Shown here one piece after another: positions 1 to 9,170 of a DNA stretch of 18,354 nucleotides. The stretch comes from an uncultured Clostridia bacterium. Its GTDB lineage: Bacteria > Bacillota > Clostridia > Christensenellales > Aristaeellaceae. Made by a program: the position numbers and the translations under genes. The number at the start of each line of letters is the position of its first letter. Position 1 is the first letter of the stretch. The stretch is from contig CAKUFI010000055.1 of assembly GCA_934647305.1 (NCBI GenBank), positions 1 to 18,354 of the forward strand, read 5' to 3'. The notes beneath the pieces are model-generated. The model saw only the letters and a program-made list of their open reading frames with translations, made no database searches and was not told the origin of the DNA.

Positions 1-118
1 CATGCCGCTGGGCACGATTGAAAGTTCGAAAGGGCTGCGGCCCTCTCGAGCTCTCCCGAGTTTTTTGACAGTCTGGGCTCTCCTGAAAGGGGAGCTGTCA
101 TCGAAGATGACTGAGGGG
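1..118. repeat. Dispersed hairpin repeat, copy 1
   Basis: The first ~100 bases match 7191-7290 with only scattered differences, so this is a dispersed repeat. It contains hairpin 28-35/40-47 (loop TGCG), hairpin 77-83/89-95 (loop TGAAA) and hairpin 97-102/106-111 (GTCATC/GATGAC, loop GAA). At two stem positions the change relative to 7191-7290 is compensated on the other arm (GGGC/GCCC against GGGT/ACCC, and the outer pair of the TGAAA-loop hairpin). An open frame runs through it into the ANTAR gene, but it is not treated as coding because it only translates repeat. Confidence 0.8.
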
Positions 119-131
119 TCAGGGCAGGCTG

Positions 132-260
132 AGCCTGCACCCACTGGCTGCCGCCGGTTCTATCGACGACCGTTGGCCGCCATAGATTGGAGCGGCCAAG
201 GTCTTCGAATCCGCAGGATTCCCTGCGGATTGAAAGTCGGCGCTGCCGACTGCTGCGGGA
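132..260 (-). repeat. Hairpin-module repeat, inverted copy A
   Basis: Three hairpins lie in a row: 168-180/192-203 with loop 181-191 (TCCAATCTATG on the minus strand), 208-217/222-231 (AATCCGCAGG arms), and 235-241/245-251 (AGTCGGC arms, triloop GCT). The same modules in the same order occur on the other strand at 7319-7708. No gene is visible in 1-325. I could not find a convincing promoter for the gene at 326. Confidence 0.8.
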
Positions 261-325
261 TATTTCGGAGCGCTCAAGATTCACCCTACAAGAAGCAGGC
301 AGGCTCGCCCAGAAAGGAGGCGCGC

Positions 326-859
326 ATGGACGCGATTGTGTATTCCACCAGCCCGAAGGCGACCCAGGCGCTGTCCGCGCTGCTGGCCGAGGCGGGTCTG
401 CGCGCGCTTTCGCCGGAGGAGGCGGGCGGCGCGACCTGCGAGGTGGCGGTGATCAACGCGCCGCTCGAGGGGCAGGACGCGCAGGCGCTCGCCGCTTCCC
501 TGGCCCGGCAGACCGGCATGGGCGTGCTGATCCTGAGCCAGACCCCCTGCCCGGCGGCCGAGGAGGCGGGCGCGTTCTGGGTGAGCAAGCCGCTCTCCCG
601 CGCGCTGTTTCTGCAAGCCGTGCGGCACGCGGCGTGCCTTTCGCGCCGGCTGAACAACCTGGGCGACGAGAACAGCCACCTGCGCACCCAGCTCGACGAG
701 GTCAGGCACATCGACCGGGCCAAGCTGCTGCTGATGCAGTACCTGGGCATGACCGAGCCGCAGGCGCACCGCTACATCGAAAAGCAGGCGATGGACCTGC
801 GCATAAGCCGCGCCGAGGTTGCCCGCAGTATCCTCATCAACTACGCCGGGGCGAACTGA
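326..859 (+). CDS. ANTAR-domain RNA-binding antiterminator with degenerate receiver
   Basis: A 177-residue protein. Residues ~118-171 form an ANTAR domain (three-helix RNA-binding fold; HIDRAKLLLMQYLGMTEPQA and the following IEKQAMDLRISRAEVARSIL are typical). ANTAR proteins bind nascent mRNA leaders and prevent termination. Residues 1-105 resemble a response-regulator receiver in layout, but the early acidic pair is missing (VYSTS), Asn44 sits where the phosphoacceptor Asp is expected, and only the later Lys88 (SKPL) remains. It is therefore probably not phosphorylated. The start is chosen at 326 because AGAAAGGAGG (311-320) precedes it; the frame is open further upstream only through repeat DNA. 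It lies directly upstream of asnA-glnN. ANTAR proteins near glutamine synthetase genes are known in clostridia (NitR of C. saccharobutylicum), so control of nitrogen assimilation is the likely role, by inference. Confidence 0.88.
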   Translation: MDAIVYSTSPKATQALSALLAEAGLRALSPEEAGGATCEVAVINAPLEGQDAQALAASLARQTGMGVLILSQTPCPAAEEAGAFWVSKPLSRALFLQAVRHAACLSRRLNNLGDENSHLRTQLDEVRHIDRAKLLLMQYLGMTEPQAHRYIEKQAMDLRISRAEVARSILINYAGAN

Positions 860-900
860 ATCTGCAGGAATCCTATGCGCTTCCGCCGGATTTCACCCAG

Positions 901-914
901 AAACCGCGGTTTTT
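901..914 (+). terminator. Weak terminator candidate after the ANTAR gene
   Basis: A short perfect palindrome AAACCGCGGTTT runs into further T residues, 40 bases after the ANTAR stop. The stem is only about 4 bp once a loop is allowed, so it is weak. Confidence 0.3.
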
Positions 915-949
915 CGACTGAAAAGCGCCGGTTTGCATTTCGTTAAATC

Positions 950-961
950 CTGAAATTTCAG
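950..961. promoter_or_regulatory. Palindromic operator candidate abutting the asnA -35 box
   Basis: CTGAAATTTCAG is a perfect 12-bp palindrome ending one base before the TTGACA hexamer of the asnA promoter. Its position suits a DNA-binding regulator, activating or repressing. No regulator is identified. Confidence 0.5.
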
Positions 962-990
962 TTGACAGGGGCATGTTCCCCTGCTATAAT
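962..990 (+). promoter_or_regulatory. Consensus sigma-A promoter of asnA-glnN with a dyad in its spacer
   Basis: TTGACA (962-967) and TATAAT (985-990) are separated by exactly 17 bases. Overlapping the last two bases of the -35 and filling the spacer is a perfect inverted repeat, CAGGGG (966-971), six bases, CCCCTG (978-983). A protein bound there would cover the promoter core. Transcription should start near 997. Confidence 0.85.
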
Positions 991-1009
991 ACCTCCATTC
1001 CATGGCAAT

Positions 1010-1045
1010 GGCGCCGTGAGTAAATACTCGCGGCGTCGCTTTTTT
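1010..1045 (+). terminator. Intrinsic terminator / attenuator in the asnA leader
   Basis: Arms GCGCCGTGAGT (1011-1021) and ACTCGCGGCGT (1026-1036) pair over 11 bp with two G-T wobbles around loop AAAT, and can extend at G1010-C1037. Six T residues follow at 1040-1045. It lies between the promoter at 962-990 and the asnA start at 1087, so every transcript from that promoter must read through it. A conditional terminator is therefore likely. A 5-bp hairpin 995-999/1007-1011 shares its base but begins before the expected transcript start. Confidence 0.75.
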
Positions 1046-1086
1046 ATTGTTTCAAAACGCTTACGAAGAAAAGAGGGAACCCGGTC

Positions 1087-2094
1087 ATGAGTCGAACCTA
1101 CATTCCCGCGGGCTACAAAAGCGCCCTGAGCCTGTATGATACCCAGGCCGCCATCGGCCAGCTCAAGCGCATTTTCGAGGATCAGCTGTCGGTCGCGCTG
1201 AACCTGAAGCGCGTTTCCGCGCCGCTGTTCGTCGATCCGGGCACCGGCCTGAACGACGACCTCAACGGCGTGGAGCGCCCGGTGTCCTTCGACATCGCCG
1301 ACACCAGCGGCCACGGTCAGGTGGTGCACTCGCTGGCCAAGTGGAAGCGCATGGCGCTCAAGACCTACGGCTTCCCGGTGGGCGAGGGCCTGTACACCGA
1401 CATGAACGCCATTCGCCGCGACGAGGTCATGGACAACCTGCACTCGATCTACGTCGACCAATGGGACTGGGAGAAGGTCATTCGCCGCGAGGATCGCACC
1501 CTGACCTACCTCAAGGACACGGTTGAGACCATCGTCTCGGCCATCTGCCTGACCAGCGACGCCATGCGCGCCCGCTACCCGCAGCTCTCCTTCAGGCCCT
1601 GCCGCACGGTCAGCTTCGTCACCACGCAGGAGCTGGAGGACATGTATCCCGACCTGACCAGCAAGGAGCGCGAAAACGCCTACCTGCGCGACCACCACAC
1701 CGCCTGCATCCTGCAGATCGGCGGGGCGCTGCGCTCGGGCAAGCCGCACGACGGCCGCGCGCCCGACTATGACGACTGGAGCCTGAACTGCGACATCATG
1801 TTCTATAACCCGGTGCTGGACAACGCGCTGGAAATCTCCTCGATGGGCGTGCGCGTCGATCCCGAGGCCATGGATCGCCAGCTGCGCATCGCCGGCTGCG
1901 ACCACCGCCGCGCCCTGCCCTTCCACAAGGCCCTGCTCGCCGGCGAGCTGCCCCTGACCATCGGCGGCGGCATCGGCCAGTCCCGCCTGAGCATGCTACT
2001 GCTGGACAAGGCGCACATCGGCGAGGTGCAGGTCAGCCTGTGGGACGAGACCACCCGCAGGATCTGCGAAGAGGCCGGCGTGAAGCTGCTGTAA
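1087..2094 (+). CDS. asnA: Aspartate--ammonia ligase (asparagine synthetase A)
   Basis: A 335-residue cytoplasmic enzyme making asparagine from aspartate, ammonia and ATP (EC 6.3.1.1); the length is normal for the family. AsnA is built on a class II aminoacyl-tRNA synthetase fold. Recognisable segments are the N-terminal IPAGYKSALSLYDTQAAIGQ, the central DLNGVERPVSFDI, the RSGKPHDGRAPDYDDW stretch, and the C-terminal class II motif 3-like GGGIGQSRLSMLLLDKAHIG. The start at 1087 follows GAGGGA (1073-1078). The gene sits behind the leader terminator at 1010-1045. glnN begins 41 bases after its stop with its own ribosome site, so the two probably share a transcript. Using free ammonia links it to the neighbouring glutamine synthetase. 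Confidence 0.97.
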   Translation: MSRTYIPAGYKSALSLYDTQAAIGQLKRIFEDQLSVALNLKRVSAPLFVDPGTGLNDDLNGVERPVSFDIADTSGHGQVVHSLAKWKRMALKTYGFPVGEGLYTDMNAIRRDEVMDNLHSIYVDQWDWEKVIRREDRTLTYLKDTVETIVSAICLTSDAMRARYPQLSFRPCRTVSFVTTQELEDMYPDLTSKERENAYLRDHHTACILQIGGALRSGKPHDGRAPDYDDWSLNCDIMFYNPVLDNALEISSMGVRVDPEAMDRQLRIAGCDHRRALPFHKALLAGELPLTIGGGIGQSRLSMLLLDKAHIGEVQVSLWDETTRRICEEAGVKLL

Positions 2095-2135
2095 GTGCAA
2101 TCACATACCCGACGATACGAAAGGAGACTTCCTCA

Positions 2136-4226
<2,091 letters not shown>

Positions 4227-4258
4227 ACAGACGGGCACGCAGACAGAACAAGCCTCTT

Positions 4259-4291
4259 GCGCCTCGAGTCCCCCCGGCTCGGGGCGCGTTT
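4259..4291 (+). terminator. Probable terminator after glnN
   Basis: Arms GCGCCTCGAG (4259-4268) and CTCGGGGCGC (4278-4287) pair over 10 bp with one wobble; the following T-tract is short (GTTTCATT). Confidence 0.5.
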
Positions 4292-4339
4292 CATTACCTC
4301 TTCCGCGAAAAAAAAGCCGGACGCGCGAAAAATGTTGCG

Positions 4340-4387
4340 CCGTGTCGAGAATAGTACACGGTGAAAATACATACAATAACGATGTAT
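4340..4387. promoter_or_regulatory. Two consecutive inverted repeats upstream of the 87-residue gene
   Basis: CCGTGT (4340-4345) and ACACGG (4356-4361) form one dyad with a 10-base gap. ATACAT (4367-4372) and ATGTAT (4382-4387) form another with a 9-base gap. They lie in an AT-richer stretch just upstream of the promoter at 4416 and could be regulator sites. No T-tract follows, so they are not terminators. Confidence 0.35.
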
Positions 4388-4415
4388 CCTGATCCGCAGT
4401 TTCCTAAAAACGGAC

Positions 4416-4444
4416 TTGACAAACGCGGAAAAGGAAGTTATAAT
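4416..4444 (+). promoter_or_regulatory. Consensus sigma-A promoter for the 87-residue protein
   Basis: TTGACA (4416-4421) and TATAAT (4439-4444) have a 17-base spacer, matching consensus at every position. The expected start near 4451 leaves a leader of about 40 bases before the gene at 4493. Confidence 0.85.
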
Positions 4445-4492
4445 GTACCATAATCAAACGCATGTTCGGAAATAAGAGAACGGAGGGGTTGC

Positions 4493-4756
4493 ATGAACGA
4501 GAAAAACCGACTGCTGCTGCGCGAGTACCTGAGCGAAGAGGCCGCGCTCCTGATTAAAAACACCATGGTCTTTCGCCACTGCCTGGGCGCGGCCTGGGAA
4601 AACGACGCGGGCGAGGAGGTCGAACAGCTGATCGACGCCCTGACCTGCGCCGCCAGCACCGCGCAGAAGGCGACGCAGAAGCTGTGCGCCTCGCCCATCT
4701 CCGCCGAGTTCAAGGCTCTGCACGACCGCATCGACGCGACGCGGTTTTATGACTGA
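4493..4756 (+). CDS. Small hypothetical protein, 87 residues
   Basis: I do not recognise this family. The protein is soluble-looking, with no signal peptide or membrane span, and is predicted mostly helical from its composition. An N-terminal basic stretch MNEKNRLLLREYLSEEAALL is followed by an acidic middle (ENDAGEEVEQLIDAL) and a Cys-containing C-terminal part. It is likely real: a perfect promoter at 4416-4444, a good ribosome site (GGAGG, 4482-4486, six bases before the ATG), and the same codon bias as its neighbours. It lies between glnN and glnS with its own promoter, so it is probably highly transcribed. A helical regulator or partner protein is possible but unproven. Confidence 0.75.
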   Translation: MNEKNRLLLREYLSEEAALLIKNTMVFRHCLGAAWENDAGEEVEQLIDALTCAASTAQKATQKLCASPISAEFKALHDRIDATRFYD

Positions 4757-4832
4757 CGGGGAATCATCGCCCGTTTAAAGGCGAAAACCCGGTAAAATTT
4801 GCCCCGAACCCCTGTATTTTCGCGCGGAATCG

Positions 4833-4841
4833 TGATATGAT
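4833..4841 (+). promoter_or_regulatory. Extended -10 promoter candidate for glnS
   Basis: TGATATGAT is an extended -10 element (TGn plus TATGAT at 4836-4841) placed about 30 bases upstream of the glnS start. No good -35 box is seen. Confidence 0.5.
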
Positions 4842-4872
4842 ATAGGGTATATAGACGTAGGAGGAATGCACG

Positions 4873-6591
<1,719 letters not shown>

Positions 6592-6608
6592 CCCACACCG
6601 AAAAGGCG

Positions 6609-6663
6609 CCATTCCGGCCCGATTCCGACCCCATTCTGACCCCATTCTGACCTCATTCCGACC
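6609..6663. repeat. Tandem 11-bp repeat, five units
   Basis: Five consecutive 11-base units run from just after the glnS stop: CCATTCCGGCC, CGATTCCGACC, CCATTCTGACC, CCATTCTGACC, TCATTCCGACC, with a decayed sixth at 6664. The unit length matches about one helical turn. Confidence 0.85.
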
Positions 6664-6740
6664 CGATTTGCGCCGGAATCTGCCCGCCTGAATCGACCGC
6701 TGAACGCCTCAATGGCCGCCCGGCAAGCCACATATAAATC

Positions 6741-6775
6741 ACCCCGGCTGCTCACAGTGAGCGGTCGGGGTTTTT
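6741..6775 (+). terminator. Intrinsic terminator downstream of glnS
   Basis: Arms ACCCCGGCTGCTC (from 6741) and GAGCGGTCGGGGT (ending at 6771) pair with two G-T wobbles around a 5-base loop, followed by TTTTT (6771-6775). It is about 150 bases after the glnS stop, with the 11-bp array in between. Confidence 0.75.
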
Positions 6776-6842
6776 CCTGCCTCCGGGTGAGGCCTGCCAG
6801 GCGGGCGATTTCGGGGCATTCCGCCGCCCCTGCAGGGCACCG

Positions 6843-7039
6843 CTGCGGACTCTCCGCAGGCAAAAACAGTCTCTTATGATACTATCCAGGCGGCTGGTGA
6901 CACTACAAACCGGGCGCTGCCCGACCGAACCCCTCAGTCGCTTACGGCGACAGCTCCCCTTTCAGGAGAGCCTCTACGGCGTGCTCATGCCTCCCCTGAA
7001 AAGGGAGGTCAGCTTGTCAAAAAAGGTTTTGACAAGCTG
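6843..7039. repeat. Block of hairpin modules in the glnS-oxidoreductase gap
   Basis: The gap from 6592 to 7707 holds no gene I can support. This part contains hairpins at 6843-6849/6853-6859 (CTGCGGA, triloop CTC), 6937-6941/6947-6951 (GTCGC/GCGAC), 6953-6959/6965-6971 (GCTCCCC/GGAGAGC, loop TTTCA), 6990-6995/7003-7008 (CCTCCC/GGGAGG), and a perfect 13-bp stem 7010-7022/7027-7039 with loop AAGG. The 6937-6971 pair corresponds, inverted, to 77-111. Confidence 0.75.
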
Positions 7040-7080
7040 GTGGACGGGGAAGCAAGCTCCCCCGCCACGACCACCCTCAC

Positions 7081-7175
7081 CAGTTTTTGCTGAAATCTAA
7101 GAGATTTCCGGGCGCAAAAACTGCAAGGAAACGATTTTTGCTCTGGAAAATAAGATTTTCCGGCGCAAAAATCGT
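7081..7175. repeat. Two tandem two-storey hairpins with AAG triloops
   Basis: Unit 1 has outer stem 7081-7090/7114-7123 (CAGTTTTTGC) and inner stem 7092-7098/7102-7108 (GAAATCT) with loop AAG. Unit 2 has outer stem 7131-7141/7165-7175 (ACGATTTTTGC) and inner stem 7145-7151/7155-7161 (GGAAAAT) with loop AAG. The TTTTTGC...GCAAAAA frame and the triloop are shared. The distal outer stem and the whole inner stem differ between units, yet pair perfectly in each. Confidence 0.85.
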
Positions 7176-7190
7176 CCCGTGCCCACCGTA

Positions 7191-7302
7191 CATGCCGCTG
7201 GGCGCGATTGAAAGTTCGAGAGGGTTGCGACCCTCTCGAGCTCTCCGAGGGTTTTTCGACAGTCTGGCCTCCCCTGAAAGGGGAGGTGCCCGCAGTGCGG
7301 GC
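7191..7302. repeat. Dispersed hairpin repeat, copy 2
   Basis: Matches 1-100. It contains hairpins 7218-7225/7230-7237 (loop TGCG) and 7268-7274/7280-7286 (loop TGAAA), followed by the odd palindrome GCCCGCAGTGCGGGC centred at 7295. Confidence 0.8.
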
Positions 7303-7318
7303 GGTGGGGTTCGCCAAC

Positions 7319-7708
7319 GAAGAATTCGGGGACTCCAATCTATGGTTCCCGAATTCGTCAATAGAACCGGCGGCAGCAGGTGGGTGTCGGCCCTGCCGAC
7401 CGGCAGCAGGTGGTTCCGGGCACTGCCCGACGGCAACGCCGACCAGTAATCCGCAGGGAATCCTGCGGATTCGAAGAAACCAGCCGCTTCAATCTATGGC
7501 GGCTGGTTTCGTGTGCTATCCGGCGGCAGCAGGTGGTTCCGGGCACTGCCCGACCGGCAACGCCGACATGAGTTTTCCGGGCAAGTCCCGGAAAACCGAA
7601 GAAACCAGCCGCTCCAATCTATGGCGGCTGGTTTCGTGTGCTATCCGGCGGCAGCAAGTGCGTGCAGGCTCAGCCTGCCGGCAGCAAGTGGCCGTCAGCA
7701 CTGCTGAC
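7319..7708 (+). repeat. Array of hairpin modules with conserved loop TCCAATCTATG
   Basis: Hairpins with an 11-base loop TYCAATCTATG occur at 7322-7333/7345-7356 (GAATTCGGGGAC, one wobble), 7476-7487/7499-7510 and 7601-7612/7624-7635 (both GAAACCAGCCGC). Between them lie CGGCGGCAGCAGGTGG-like spacers and triloop hairpins at 7386-7400, 7417-7429, 7540-7552, 7664-7678 and 7694-7708. Other hairpins, at 7448-7471 (AATCCGCAGG) and 7572-7596 (GTTTTCCGGG), each sit just before a CGAAG or CCGAAG tag. The last two large units are 125 bases apart. The array ends inside the stop codon of the oxidoreductase gene. Confidence 0.85.
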
Positions 7709-8982
7709 TAGCCGACGAACGCGCCTTCCCTGGTGAGCTGCTCGCGCAGGGCCTTCACGTCGACGTGCTTCACGTCCACACCGGCCTTGCTGGCCAGCGC
7801 GGCGGCTACGCCCGCGGCCTCGCCCAGGGTGGTCACGATGGGCATGATGCGGACGGAGGCCTGCGCCTCGTGGGTGGTGGAGATGCAGCGGCCGGCGACC
7901 AGCAGGTTGCTGGCGTTCTTGGGCTGCAGGCAGCGATAGGGGATGGTGTACCAGGTTCCCTCGGGGAAGTAGTAGTGGCTGGTGCCGCTGCCGTCCGGGC
8001 TGTGAATGTCGATGTCGTAGTTGCCGGCGGCGATGCCGTCCTCAAACTTGGTGCAGTCCTTAAGATCCATTTCGTTGAGCACATACTCGCCGATGATCAT
8101 GCGGCTTTCGCGCGCGCCGATCTCGCCGGCGGAGTAGAGCAGCTGGCTGTGCTCGAAGCCGGGGATGTTGTCGTGCAGGAAGTTGTACATCTCGAGCATC
8201 TGCTCGCGGGCGATCATCTCGGCATGGGTCACGTCCAGCGGATCGGTCGGGTTGTGCTTGATGACGCGGGTGGTGTTGAAGTGCAGCATGCCGTCCACCA
8301 GCGTGTTGAACACCAGCACGTTCTCGCGCGGGTTGGTGATCTTGCCCTCGGCCTGGAACTTCTTGTACAGCTCCTGCATCATCTGGCGGTTTTCGCGATA
8401 TTTTTCGAGGTCGACGTTGCCGATGCGGAAGCACAGGGTCATGGGCTGGCACAGGCCGTCGTCGCGGCCCAGGCGGAACGGGCAGCCGGCCTGCATGGCC
8501 AGATCCGCGTCGCCGGTGCAGTCGATGAAGTAGTCGGCCCTGAAGGTCAGCAGGCCCGCCTTGGAGGCCACCTTGACCGCCGTCAGCTTCTCGCCTTCCT
8601 TCTCCACGCCGCAGAGCATGACGTGATAGAGCACGTCCACGCCTTCCCTGACGACCAGCCGATCCATGACCACCTTCAGGTATTCCTCATGGATGTCCTC
8701 ACCGTGGCCCTCCTTCATGCTGCCGCCCTCGGTCATGAGAGCGTGCATCTCGGTAAAGAAGCCGCGGGACAGGTCAAAGCGCTTGCCGTCCACGGTGGTG
8801 AAGTAGCGCATGAACGGGTTGATCAGGCAGGTGCCCGCCGCGCCGCCCAGGAAGCCGGCCTTCTCCAGAATCAGCACGCTCAGGCCCAGTCTCCTGGCCG
8901 AAACGGCCGCCGCCACGCCGGTCATGCCGCCGCCCACGACGATCAGATCCCACTTTTTATCGGTATAAGCAGAAACGCCCAT
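7708..8982 (-). CDS. FAD-dependent oxidoreductase
   Basis: A 424-residue flavoprotein of the FAD_oxidored type (PF12831-like), often found in glycan-use loci of gut bacteria. The N-terminal Rossmann motif DLIVVGGGMTGVAAAVSARR has its GxGxxG-type glycines at ~17-22 and the ribose-binding Glu at 40 (LILEKAGFLGG). DYFIDCTGDADLAMQAG near the middle and the C-terminal NLLVAGRCISTTHEAQASVR, then TLGEAAGVAAALA, are family hallmarks. It has no signal peptide, so it is cytoplasmic. The substrate is unknown; oxidation of a sugar or uronate from the imported glycan is an inference. The start is supported by GGAGGA seven bases upstream. It has its own promoter (9035-9063) and lies after the transporter terminator. 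Its stop codon overlaps the last hairpin of the repeat array. Confidence 0.88.
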   Translation of the reverse strand: MGVSAYTDKKWDLIVVGGGMTGVAAAVSARRLGLSVLILEKAGFLGGAAGTCLINPFMRYFTTVDGKRFDLSRGFFTEMHALMTEGGSMKEGHGEDIHEEYLKVVMDRLVVREGVDVLYHVMLCGVEKEGEKLTAVKVASKAGLLTFRADYFIDCTGDADLAMQAGCPFRLGRDDGLCQPMTLCFRIGNVDLEKYRENRQMMQELYKKFQAEGKITNPRENVLVFNTLVDGMLHFNTTRVIKHNPTDPLDVTHAEMIAREQMLEMYNFLHDNIPGFEHSQLLYSAGEIGARESRMIIGEYVLNEMDLKDCTKFEDGIAAGNYDIDIHSPDGSGTSHYYFPEGTWYTIPYRCLQPKNASNLLVAGRCISTTHEAQASVRIMPIVTTLGEAAGVAAALASKAGVDVKHVDVKALREQLTREGAFVG

Positions 8983-9034
8983 ATTCAGTTCCTCCGATCC
9001 ATATCATCTCCGCGCCTTTTTTCGGCGCAGGAAC

Positions 9035-9063
9035 ATTGTAACACGTCATGACGCGATTCTCAA
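9035..9063 (-). promoter_or_regulatory. Sigma-A promoter of the oxidoreductase gene, with palindrome in the spacer
   Basis: On the minus strand TTGAGA (9063-9058) and TACAAT (9040-9035) are 17 bases apart. The spacer holds a perfect 10-bp palindrome, CGTCATGACG (9044-9053), a possible operator. The leader then has a small hairpin, GCGCC/GGCGC, around an A-rich loop. Confidence 0.75.
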
Positions 9064-9115
9064 GGGAAAAACCAATGAAAACCGCAGAAAAACAAACTCT
9101 GACTTTCTCCACACC

Positions 9116-9170
9116 GGGAGAGCTCGAGAGGGTGGCATTGGCGGGGGAGGTGCTTCCCCGCCGCCAAATG
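9116..9170. repeat. Fragments of dispersed hairpin repeats
   Basis: GGGAGAGCTCGAGAGGGT is the inverse of a segment in 7191-7302. The adjoining GGCGGGG/CCCCGCC hairpin resembles the stretch near 7043-7066. Confidence 0.55.

Noticed and set aside
2..325. N-terminal extension of the ANTAR protein to an ATG at position 2
   Set aside because: The extra translation only reads repeat DNA also found at 7191-7510. A strong ribosome site places the start at 326.
1002..1019. Leader peptide ATG GCA ATG GCG CCG TGA inside the attenuator
   Set aside because: It has no ribosome site, it starts within a few bases of the transcript start, and it has no Asn or Gln codons.
995..1036. Canonical ANTAR dual-hexaloop target in the asnA leader
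   Set aside because: The first possible hairpin has a 7-base loop and starts before the expected transcript start. The terminator loop lacks the A and G positions of the motif.
991..1086. T-box riboswitch for asparagine
   Set aside because: The leader is only about 90 bases and has no T-box or specifier-type structure.
4757..4787. Terminator after the 87-residue gene (ACGGG/CCCGT)
   Set aside because: The stem is only 5 bp, the loop is 9 bases and there is no real T-tract.
7319..7708. CRISPR array
   Set aside because: The repeats are hairpins with variable stems and irregular spacing of 125-154 bases; there are no uniform repeat/spacer lengths and no cas genes.
6840..7710. Insertion sequence or MITE
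   Set aside because: There is no transposase, no single pair of terminal inverted repeats and no clear target duplication. The region is a mosaic of small modules.
7087..7711. Overlapping frames through the hairpin array (e.g. 7087-7449, 7208-7711)
   Set aside because: They translate repeat modules, have no ribosome sites, and are not plausible proteins.
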